Positions 30,169 through 38,183 of a stretch of 64,000 bases of DNA are shown piece by piece (positions within the stretch are counted from its first letter, which is position 1; every line of letters starts with the position of its first letter). This DNA comes from Bacteroidota bacterium. GTDB taxonomy: Bacteria > Bacteroidota > Bacteroidia > CAILMK01 > JACPUW01. The position numbers and the translations under genes were made by a program. The notes beneath the pieces are model-generated. The model had not been told where the DNA came from, made no database searches, and worked only from the letters and a program-made list of their open reading frames with translations. The stretch lies in assembly GCA_016192035.1 (NCBI GenBank), contig JACPUW010000026.1, positions 16,779 to 80,778 of the forward strand, in the 5' to 3' direction.

Positions 30169-31344
30169 TCAATAACTCCATCGCATACGGGCAAAAAACC
30201 CCGTGCCTCCATGCCCTATGTTGGATGAAGCACCTTCCATAAACATGGATTGGACCACCAGGTCTATGTCCCAGTTGTTGGCTATGGAATAGGCCAATGA
30301 AGGAAAAAGGATGATCATATTGCTGCCCGGCGCATACATGGCCACCACCGATAGGGAAGATTTCATGCCAAGCGATTTAGATGTCATGACAGCCAGGGTA
30401 TATTTTGTGGGCATTAGCCGCTTGACCGATATGTGGGCCGACATGAGTGAGTTGCTCCCCCCAAAACCCAATGGGGCGGTAGAGCCTTGGCCTACATAAA
30501 GGCCCCCTACTGACACGTACCATCCGGTGCCAAACGTGCGGTCAATGGCCAGGGTACCAGTGGCCTCTAGGGGTGACTGCAAGAGCTGGCCGCGCGGTTG
30601 AAATATGGATACCTCAGCCTTGATCCCCGAACCGCCTATCTGTCCGGCCATGCCCATGCCTACCATTGCATCACGCTTATAATTGGCCACTATATACTGT
30701 AAATCAAATCCCTTGTAGTTATGGCCATACTTTATTCCAAACACCCAATCCTGGCCACTGCTGCCGGGAGCCACCGCCACATCTAGGCCCGACATGTCGC
30801 CGGTTTGCCATTCCCACCGCAGGGCATCTACGCCAGGGCGTTCTTCATAGTCAAAATCGAAGTAGTTAAAGGCGTTGAACACATCATTGGGGGTGAACAG
30901 GGTACTTATGCCCCAATTGATGCGCTGGCGGCCCAATCGCAGGGTATAATTGTCGGCTTGATGGGTGAGATTGAACCGGTCAACCATACTGTGTACCACG
31001 AGCGAGGAATGGTCAATCCAGGCATGTGAAAGGTCAAAAAAACCCGGATCTTGGCCCAGTCCTGCCCCGCTACCGGATGAGGCCTTGGTGAGCTCGCCAT
31101 AAAAGACCCTGTTTCTCACCTCAACCTTGAGCGCGGTAGATTTGGCTAGATACCACACAAGGTTCAATCGGTTGTGAATCAAGTTGTCGGTTGCCAATAC
31201 CCATTGTTGTTGGTTTTGTCCCACCATGTTTATCTGCATGTATTTCACATACCCGTGTATTTCCAGCTTGGCGGTGCTGTCTTGGGCCTGTGCCAAACTG
31301 ACTCCTACCGCCGCACAGGCAAAAATTATGGGCCACTTAGCCAT
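30169..31344 (-). CDS. Outer-membrane beta-barrel (porin-like) protein
   Basis: MAKWPIIFACAAVGVSLAQAQDS signal peptide; GRQRINWGISTLFTPNDVFNAFNYFDFDYEERPGVDALR; last gene of the ABC operon, overlapping its ATPase gene. Confidence 0.7.
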   Translation of the reverse strand: MAKWPIIFACAAVGVSLAQAQDSTAKLEIHGYVKYMQINMVGQNQQQWVLATDNLIHNRLNLVWYLAKSTALKVEVRNRVFYGELTKASSGSGAGLGQDPGFFDLSHAWIDHSSLVVHSMVDRFNLTHQADNYTLRLGRQRINWGISTLFTPNDVFNAFNYFDFDYEERPGVDALRWEWQTGDMSGLDVAVAPGSSGQDWVFGIKYGHNYKGFDLQYIVANYKRDAMVGMGMAGQIGGSGIKAEVSIFQPRGQLLQSPLEATGTLAIDRTFGTGWYVSVGGLYVGQGSTAPLGFGGSNSLMSAHISVKRLMPTKYTLAVMTSKSLGMKSSLSVVAMYAPGSNMIILFPSLAYSIANNWDIDLVVQSMFMEGASSNIGHGGTGFFARMRWSY

Positions 31345-32023
31345 TGTACACATCGGCAGTAATGCGGCCATCTTGTAGGGTAATTACCCGTCTGGCGCGG
31401 TCTATCACCCGCTGGTCGTGGGTAGAAAACACGAAGGTGGTATGTTCCTCGGCGTTTAGCCGAGCCATGATATCCAATAGGTTGGCCGTGGACTCAGAGT
31501 CAAGGTTGGCCGTGGGTTCATCGGCCAGCACAAATCGGGGCTTGGCAGCCAGTGCGCGTGCCACGGCCACCCGTTGCTGCTGGCCACCGCTCATTTCGGC
31601 GGGACGCTTGTGCAATTGCCCTTCAAGGCCTACGGCCAATAGGAGCTCATCGGCCCTCTGCCTCCGCGCTTTCTTGTCCACGCCCTGTAGGAGCATGATA
31701 AACTCCACGTTTTCCCTGGCGCTGAGCACCGGAATGAGGTTATAGGCCTGGAAAACAAATCCAATATGCTGCAACCGGAAATTGGTTAGTTCCTTGTCTT
31801 TCAGGGTAGTTATATCTCTTCCATCAATGAATACCTGCCCGCTGGTACAGGCATCCAATCCCCCTATAATATTGAGCAGGGTGGTTTTGCCCGAACCGGA
31901 TGGCCCCACGATAGCGGTGAATTCCCCCTGCGCTATTTCAAGGTCCACTGCCTGTAAGGCATGGATGGTATTGGGGCCGTCTATATAGGCTTTGGCCAGT
32001 TGTTTGGTGATTATTACACTCAT
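31337..32023 (-). CDS. ABC transporter ATP-binding protein (LolD/MacB type)
   Basis: GPSGSGKTTLLNIIGGLD, EMSGGQQQRVAVARALAAKPRFVLADEPTANLDS. Confidence 0.94.
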   Translation of the reverse strand: MSVIITKQLAKAYIDGPNTIHALQAVDLEIAQGEFTAIVGPSGSGKTTLLNIIGGLDACTSGQVFIDGRDITTLKDKELTNFRLQHIGFVFQAYNLIPVLSARENVEFIMLLQGVDKKARRQRADELLLAVGLEGQLHKRPAEMSGGQQQRVAVARALAAKPRFVLADEPTANLDSESTANLLDIMARLNAEEHTTFVFSTHDQRVIDRARRVITLQDGRITADVYNG

Positions 32024-32042
32024 CTTGTTTTATTTATCTACG

Positions 32043-33257
32043 TTAAAATGCTCTTACGGCTTCTGCGGGCTTAAGCCTTATGGCCCGTATGCCCGGCACA
32101 ATGGCGCTGAGCAGGGCAGTGGCCAATACCATGGCCATAACCTGCATGATTTCGGTAGCGGTGATGACAGGATACACCACATTGGAAATACCAAAAGCCT
32201 CAAGTCCTTGGTCAAACCCGGTGAGGGGAATGCCGGCCTTGCCATAATATGCAGAAAAACTTGCGCCCACTGCCAGGCCCAGAGGCCCCCCGATAAGGGA
32301 TAGAAGGGCGGTTTCTATCATGATCATAACAAAGACCTTGACGCGGCCCATACCCACACAGCGCACCATGCCGAGTTCTCTGGTGCGCTCTAGTACTGCC
32401 ATAAGCATGGTATTGACAATGCCGCCCATTAAGGCCAACATAATGATTCCCATAATGATAAAAAGTGATGACGACATGGTTTCATCGGCATATCCCAGTT
32501 CGGGCGATACTTCTTGCCAAGCCCTCACGGTGAGTGAGGGCAGTGCAGCCTGGAGTTGTGCAGCGCCGGTACGCGCCTGGCCGGCCTCTTGCATCACTAC
32601 AGCCACCTCGTGGAATTCGGACGGCATGCCCAACAGGTTTTGCAAATCATGAATTTGGGCAAAAACCAAGGTTTCATCAATCTTAGAACTGATGGATTTG
32701 TATATGCCCACCACCTTGCACCGGGCAGAGACCACTTCACCCAGCTTGTCCTGAAAGGTAAATACCACGTATTTGCCCACTTGGGTCTTGAGCTTTTCGG
32801 CCAGTTTGGTGCCTATGAGTACGGGGTTTCTCGACTTGGTGTCAAAATATGAGCCGCTAATCACCTTTTGGTGCATGTCGGTAACCGTAGCTTCGGCCAC
32901 AGGGTCAATGCCTTGGACCATCACCCCTGCGCTATTGGCCGCCGTTTGGGCCAAGCCCTGCACCACTACGCGTTTGGTATAGGCTTCCAGCTGGGGTAGG
33001 CGCTCCAGTTCTTGTTGCACTTGACCGTTGTCCATGGTCTTGTCGGCGGCATACTCCCCCACAAATCCTGGGTGGTGTATCTGAATGTGGCTCACCATGC
33101 TGCGAAGCATGGACTCGGTGCGTTGTTGGTTAAGCCCGTAGCTAAAGGCAATGGTAAACACGCCGGCAAAAATTCCAACCACTATAGATAGTATGACCAC
33201 CAGGCTCCTGAGCTTGTTGCGCCATATGTTTCTCCAGGCAATTTTAAATAGTACCAT
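32043..33257 (-). CDS. ABC transporter permease, FtsX/MacB type
   Basis: MVLFKIAWRNIWRNKLRSLVVILSIVVGIFAGVF; C-terminal FtsX TM segments (MVRCVGMGRVKVFVMIMIETALLSLIGGPLGL). Confidence 0.9.
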   Translation of the reverse strand: MVLFKIAWRNIWRNKLRSLVVILSIVVGIFAGVFTIAFSYGLNQQRTESMLRSMVSHIQIHHPGFVGEYAADKTMDNGQVQQELERLPQLEAYTKRVVVQGLAQTAANSAGVMVQGIDPVAEATVTDMHQKVISGSYFDTKSRNPVLIGTKLAEKLKTQVGKYVVFTFQDKLGEVVSARCKVVGIYKSISSKIDETLVFAQIHDLQNLLGMPSEFHEVAVVMQEAGQARTGAAQLQAALPSLTVRAWQEVSPELGYADETMSSSLFIIMGIIMLALMGGIVNTMLMAVLERTRELGMVRCVGMGRVKVFVMIMIETALLSLIGGPLGLAVGASFSAYYGKAGIPLTGFDQGLEAFGISNVVYPVITATEIMQVMAMVLATALLSAIVPGIRAIRLKPAEAVRAF

Positions 33258-33269
33258 ACAGTTGATTTT

Positions 33270-34487
33270 TTATTTTTTCATGGCTGCCACCGGCTTGAGC
33301 CACTGTAGTTTGATAAATGGATATGCGCATAGTGCCATGGAAATTAGGGTAACGACAAGTGCTTGGTTTATACCAATGACAAAATCGGTGCTGGCATACA
33401 TGGCCGCTTCAAACCCCATGCTATTCATGCTTTCGGCAGCCTGCCCGCTAAAACGGATGGGATAATGGTGAAAATAGGCCACTACCGGGGCAGCCACTGC
33501 CAGGGAAACCACTGCGCCCAGGAGTGCCAGGAGCGCGGTTTCAATCACCAGCATATTGGCCAGGGCAAAACGGCGCATCCCTATGGCATTGAGCACTCCG
33601 TACTCATACTGCCTTTCGGTAGTCATCATGAGTATGGTACCAAAAATCCCAAAAGCTATGACCATATATAGGATAAAGATGATGAGCATGCCGCCCGATT
33701 GGTCGCCCTGAATACCCTGGTAGAGCTCTGGGTTGAGTTCTTGCCAGTTGAGCAGGCTGAATCCAACGTTGGGCAAAAAACCGGTAAGTTGGTGTTGGAC
33801 GGTTTGCAGGTGAGCGTTAGGCGATATGTTTATGACCACATGGGTAATGCGCTTGCCCGTGCTAAAGAGCTCTTGTGCCCACTGCAGCGGCATGAATACC
33901 GTGTTTTCATTGAGCAAGGGGTTGGCAAATAGCAATATGGCCTCAACGCGGTAAAGGCCGGCCGCGGTTTGGGCCTGGTAGCCCTGGCCCAGGAGCACCA
34001 GTGAATCACCCACGCCCAGGCCAAGTTTTTCGGCCAGTTTCTGCCCCACCATTATGCCGCGCTGTTCATTGGACGGAAGGGCCCCTGACTTAATTTTTTT
34101 GTTAAGTTCCAATGTTTCACGTTCCAAGTCCACATCAAGCCCTATGATGGACAGTGGTTTTGTTTTCTTGCCATACGAACCCAGCGCAAACCCCTCAAGC
34201 CGGGGAGCCACTGATTCCACCTGTCGATTTTGTTTTAGCCCCTGGAGGTCAATGGTGTCAGCACTCCAGGCGCGGTCCAGAGATTTGTCGTCATCATAGC
34301 CGGTAGGCTGTACTTGCAGGTAGCCTGATGTATAGCGCACCAAACCATCAATCATATGGTGATAGGTGCCCAGTTGAAGGGAACGCATGACCGTGCTGAG
34401 AAACACGGCGATAAACACCATCATGACGGTGATAAGGGTGCGCCGCTTGTTGCGCCATATGTTTCGCCAGGCGAGCAGAAGGATCAT
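33270..34487 (-). CDS. ABC transporter permease, FtsX/MacB type
   Basis: MILLLAWRNIWRNKRRTLITVMMVFIAVFLS; YEYGVLNAIGMRRFALANMLVIETALLALLGAVVSL. Confidence 0.9.
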   Translation of the reverse strand: MILLLAWRNIWRNKRRTLITVMMVFIAVFLSTVMRSLQLGTYHHMIDGLVRYTSGYLQVQPTGYDDDKSLDRAWSADTIDLQGLKQNRQVESVAPRLEGFALGSYGKKTKPLSIIGLDVDLERETLELNKKIKSGALPSNEQRGIMVGQKLAEKLGLGVGDSLVLLGQGYQAQTAAGLYRVEAILLFANPLLNENTVFMPLQWAQELFSTGKRITHVVINISPNAHLQTVQHQLTGFLPNVGFSLLNWQELNPELYQGIQGDQSGGMLIIFILYMVIAFGIFGTILMMTTERQYEYGVLNAIGMRRFALANMLVIETALLALLGAVVSLAVAAPVVAYFHHYPIRFSGQAAESMNSMGFEAAMYASTDFVIGINQALVVTLISMALCAYPFIKLQWLKPVAAMKK

Positions 34488-35248
34488 GGCCGCTGTTTTT
34501 TCATGTTTTGTGGGGTGAAAAAGGACTCATCAATACCGGGCACATCAAACTGTGCCGTTTTCTGTATGAATACCGTTTTGTAACCGGGCTGGTTGGCGGG
34601 CAGCATTTCAAGTCGGGTAGCCATTATCCTGCCGCCCAAGGTCTTCACTTCAGAGGCGTTGAGCGTGTTGACCAATTGAAAATCTTCATCAAAGCTTTTG
34701 ACTTTCAATTGAATGTAGTCCTTCTTATCTATCCATACCACTACCTTTCCCCATACCACCACGGCATCAGGCTTGGGCCTAAGCACAATTTTCCAACACA
34801 GGCGGCCTTCAATGGTAGAGTCACTTTGTAGCTCGTGGGTGTAGTCGTCCAGGATGCTTGATTGGTTCACCAAGTCGTCATTGCTAAAATCGGTGCCCAT
34901 CCAACTCTGGGCCATCATGGAAGGCGGCAGTTTGATGAGTTTGTCAATGGAAGGCACCCAGTTCCACACTTCCTTGTCGCGCTTAAGAAAACCGGTTCCC
35001 CGGTCTTTTGCGGGGTCGGTAATGATGGTCATGCTGTGTGATGTGCCCAGGCTCCAGGTTTTCATGCTCATTTCGCGCGTCCACTTGGGCCTTACTATCT
35101 GAATGGTGACTTCGCCAAAAGATGAGGTTCCATTGGCTTGTGCTTCGGCCCTGGCTATGATGTCGCGGGCTGTTTGGGCATGGGCTGTGGTAAGGCACGC
35201 CATACCCATGACCAATGTGGTCAATAATTTCATTTTTAAATGATTCAT
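34484..35248 (-). CDS. Outer-membrane lipoprotein-sorting (LolA-like) protein
   Basis: MKLLTTLVMGMACLTTAHAQTARDIIARAEAQANG; CWKIVLRPKPDAVVVWGKVVVWIDKKDYIQLKVKSFDEDF. ATGA overlaps with both neighbours. Confidence 0.82.
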   Translation of the reverse strand: MNHLKMKLLTTLVMGMACLTTAHAQTARDIIARAEAQANGTSSFGEVTIQIVRPKWTREMSMKTWSLGTSHSMTIITDPAKDRGTGFLKRDKEVWNWVPSIDKLIKLPPSMMAQSWMGTDFSNDDLVNQSSILDDYTHELQSDSTIEGRLCWKIVLRPKPDAVVVWGKVVVWIDKKDYIQLKVKSFDEDFQLVNTLNASEVKTLGGRIMATRLEMLPANQPGYKTVFIQKTAQFDVPGIDESFFTPQNMKKQRP

Positions 35249-35829
35249 AATGGCTTACAATATTTATCAATGAGGGTTTGTTTCATTTTGTCCAATCCCA
35301 TTTTATCGCCCACCGAAAGGTATTGCAGGGCCAATCCATCCAGGGTAGCGCCCAGAAGAAAAGCTTCGGACAATGGGTCATCGTAACCCATGTCCCTGAA
35401 TAAGGACTCATAGAAGGTGGTGGCTCCTTGAATCTTGGCTTCTACCACCGCCTGCATTTGCGGAAACATGCCAACCTTTAGGCTGAGTGCCAGGAGCATT
35501 CGCGCATATTCCGCATTATGGGTAAACCACTGGAAGCTAAACTCAATAATGAATTTGATTTTGAGTGCTGGGTCAGGAAGCGTGGCCATGTGGTTTGCCA
35601 TTTCCAGACCTGTGGCCATGGCCTGGTCAACAATGGCCACCAGGAGCCCTTCCTTAGTGGAGAAATAATTGTACATAAGCCCTTTGCTAACCCCGGCTTC
35701 CCTTGCTATCTGGGCTATGGATGTGGCATGATAGCCATTGTTGGCCATGAGTTTAAGGGCGGCGGTTACAATCCTGCCCTTTGCGTTCACGCGCATTTCC
35801 TCAAACTGATCGGCTGTTTTGGGTGGCAT
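35245..35829 (-). CDS. TetR/AcrR-family transcriptional regulator
   Basis: GRIVTAALKLMANNGYHATSIAQIAREAGVSKGLMYNYFSTKEGLLVAIVDQ. Confidence 0.93.
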   Translation of the reverse strand: MPPKTADQFEEMRVNAKGRIVTAALKLMANNGYHATSIAQIAREAGVSKGLMYNYFSTKEGLLVAIVDQAMATGLEMANHMATLPDPALKIKFIIEFSFQWFTHNAEYARMLLALSLKVGMFPQMQAVVEAKIQGATTFYESLFRDMGYDDPLSEAFLLGATLDGLALQYLSVGDKMGLDKMKQTLIDKYCKPL

Positions 35830-35858
35830 TGGGGAACTATGGATTGTTCGGTTGATTT

Positions 35859-35878
35859 TTGACTGAACGGTCGGTCAA
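35859..35878. promoter_or_regulatory. Probable TetR-family operator (imperfect palindrome TTGACTGAAC/GGTCGGTCAA)
   Basis: Arms match at 8 of 10 positions; ends 30 bp upstream of the tetR start codon; resembles known TetR-type operators of the form TGACnGAnCGnTCnGTCA. Confidence 0.7.
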
Positions 35879-35970
35879 AGATATAGGGAATCATGGATGC
35901 CCTTACCATTTTCATGTCACCATAGAACCGCTGGTGTAAAGCCCAAGGCCAAAACCAAGTCCATAGAAGC

Positions 35971-35998
35971 TGAAAGCCCGGATTTCTCCGGGCTTTCA
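35971..35998. terminator. Hairpin terminator-like structure between the CDS ending at 36019 and the TetR promoter region
   Basis: TGAAAGCCCGG-ATTTCT-CCGGGCTTTCA, an 11-bp perfect stem; weak T-tract. Confidence 0.6.
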
Positions 35999-36018
35999 TT
36001 AGTAAGTAGTTAAGAAAG

Positions 36019-38181
36019 TTAGCGTTTGAAGAGCCAAACCGCAGGGTCGGCCGATTTCTGCAATTCCGCAAGTTTAGACCGTGCTTCGGTAGCGTCAAGC
36101 GAACTGAAAAGTGCTACACGGTACATGTTCTTGTCCTTGTCAAAGAGTATTTTGGGGCTAAATCCCTTGGCTGCGTAGCTGTCGCGCAGCTTAATGGCAT
36201 TGTCTATGGTGCCAAAAGTTCCGGCTATCACGTGGTAAAACTTGTTGTTCTCATCCAGCACTTCTATCCTCAGGCCTTTTTCATCCTTGTACGTGAGCTC
36301 CACCGACTTTTTGATGACGGGCTGCTCTTTGGCAGATTTTTCTTCGGATTCCTCCTTTTTTTCCATCTTCTTGAGGTCGCGCTCGTATTTTTTGCCTTCG
36401 AGTACCCAAATATTTGGATTGTTTAGGGCGGCACGCATTTTCATTTTGTACTGCTCCGCATCGGCTGAATCCACTGTTTTGTAGAGGCTTACCCTATAGA
36501 AACTGCGCTCCTTATGTTCAATAATGTCGGCCTTGTACCCTTTAGAAATGAGTTCGTCCCTGAACCGTTTGGCATTTTCAAAACTGCCAAATGAACCCGC
36601 AATCACATAATTGAAGGTATTTGAAGCGTCATAATCCTCTACGGTAACGCCTTCTATAACCTTCTTTTTAGCCCGCGCCTCAGCCTCTTCGGCTTCCTTC
36701 TTGGCCGCTGCTTCGGCCTCCTTTCTTGCGGCTTCTTCTGCCTCCTTTTTTGCGGCCGCTTCAGCTTCCTTTCTTGCCGCTTCTTCGGCTTGCTTTCGGG
36801 CTGCCTCTTCCGCTTCTTTCTTTGCTTTGAGGTTGGCTTCATTCTCAGCTGCCAGTGCGGTTTCTATTGCCGCCAACTGCTCGTTGGGATAGGCCTCATT
36901 AGGTTTCACACCGAGCGCTTCCCTATACTTGGCCGCAGCGGTTTCCCAGTCTTTGGCTGCATAAGCAGCGTCGGCGGCGGCTATCAGTTCCGCATATTCC
37001 ATATCGGCAGCCTCCCTTTCTGCCCTCGACATGCGGTCTTCTTCATCCGCTATGGCGGCATCTATGGCTTTGAGTTGGTCACTTGGGTAGGCTTCTGCCG
37101 GCTTTAAGCCCAGGGCCTCTGTATATTTTTCACGCGCTGTAGCCCAGTCCTTTGCATCAAACGCCGCGTCGGCTTCGGCAATCAGGGCTGCATAAGCCAT
37201 TTCGGCAGGATCTTCCACGGCCGGGGTGTCTTCCACCATCAGGCTGTCGTTCACCACCAATCGGGAAGTATCGGGCAGTTCCTCTTTCTTTTCTACCAGG
37301 GTGTATTTAATGGTAACCTCATGGCTAGGGCCTGAGAAATAGGTCAAGGCACCGGCATGATGGTCATAGGAATAACCCACATCTATCATTTCCTTTACCT
37401 TGAGGCCTACGGCACCCACATAGGTGTTGGGTGAGCGATAGGAAGCTCCAAACCATATGAAATCCTTAAATAAGAACCTGCCGTTTAGGTCGGCCTGGAG
37501 CGGCTGGCCCATGGCATAGCGGATCATAAACGAAGGTTCAAAAAACCAAACGCTGTCCACAATGGGAATATTAAACCCTGTAATCCAGTAGAAATGCCTT
37601 GCGTTTGTGATCATGGCTGCTCCTCCATCGTCAAACTTGTTCTTGGTTTGGGCCAGGTTTAGCGCACTAAAGCTGGTATAGAAATTTTCGGTGCTCAAAG
37701 CCAATCCCGCATTGGCATCAAAGGATGTGGCACTTGCCGCGCCGCCAAGCACCGGATCGGTCATATCAAACTCATCACTGGTAAAATACATGAAATCCAG
37801 ACCTTTATTGAGCACGCTTGCACCCAGGCCAAAAGAGAAGTTCACCTTGTCGCGCAGGTGAATATGGTAGGCATACGAGGCCTGGAAGTTGGTGCTTCGC
37901 AGGGGGCCTATCGTATTGTTCATGAGGTAGGCACCCAATCCAAACTTCTGCTCCTTAAACGGCATTTCAAAGGATAGCATTTGGGTTTTGGGCCCATCTA
38001 TAAACCCAATAAAATCTTGCCTATAGGCGGCCAATGCCGAAAGCTGACCGCTTGCTCCGGCCAAGGCAGGATTGAATATATAGTTGTTGAGGTAATACTG
38101 GCTTATGACGGGATTTTGTGCCCTAAGGGAACCAGCTAGTACAATCAGGAGGACGGCAGATACTGTTAGTCGCTTTTTCAT
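36019..38181 (-). CDS. PorP/SprF-family T9SS protein fused to duplicated TPR-like units, a Glu/Ala/Lys helix and two SPOR-like domains
   Basis: QNPVISQYYLNNYIFNPALAGASGQLSALAAYRQDFIGF (PorP/SprF); two copies of AxxLIAxADAAxxAKDWxTAxxKYxEALGxKPxEAYPxxQLxAI; (KKEAEEAARKEAEAA)n; FNYVIAGSFGSFENAKRFRDELISKGYKADII and FYHVIAGTFGTIDNAIKLRDSYAAKGFSPKIL. Confidence 0.85.
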   Translation of the reverse strand: MKKRLTVSAVLLIVLAGSLRAQNPVISQYYLNNYIFNPALAGASGQLSALAAYRQDFIGFIDGPKTQMLSFEMPFKEQKFGLGAYLMNNTIGPLRSTNFQASYAYHIHLRDKVNFSFGLGASVLNKGLDFMYFTSDEFDMTDPVLGGAASATSFDANAGLALSTENFYTSFSALNLAQTKNKFDDGGAAMITNARHFYWITGFNIPIVDSVWFFEPSFMIRYAMGQPLQADLNGRFLFKDFIWFGASYRSPNTYVGAVGLKVKEMIDVGYSYDHHAGALTYFSGPSHEVTIKYTLVEKKEELPDTSRLVVNDSLMVEDTPAVEDPAEMAYAALIAEADAAFDAKDWATAREKYTEALGLKPAEAYPSDQLKAIDAAIADEEDRMSRAEREAADMEYAELIAAADAAYAAKDWETAAAKYREALGVKPNEAYPNEQLAAIETALAAENEANLKAKKEAEEAARKQAEEAARKEAEAAAKKEAEEAARKEAEAAAKKEAEEAEARAKKKVIEGVTVEDYDASNTFNYVIAGSFGSFENAKRFRDELISKGYKADIIEHKERSFYRVSLYKTVDSADAEQYKMKMRAALNNPNIWVLEGKKYERDLKKMEKKEESEEKSAKEQPVIKKSVELTYKDEKGLRIEVLDENNKFYHVIAGTFGTIDNAIKLRDSYAAKGFSPKILFDKDKNMYRVALFSSLDATEARSKLAELQKSADPAVWLFKR
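36690..36840 (-). repeat. Imperfect tandem coding repeat for (A)KKEAEEAARKEAEAA
   Basis: Alternating GCxGCxTCxxCxTCCTTxxTTGC units on the + strand; matching protein repeat. Confidence 0.75.
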
Positions 38182-38183
38182 TT

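Noticed and set aside
36690-36840. Periodic repeat considered as a CRISPR-like array or minisatellite locus
   Set aside because: Imperfect, in frame, and explained by the EAEEAARKEAEAA protein helix; no unique spacers.
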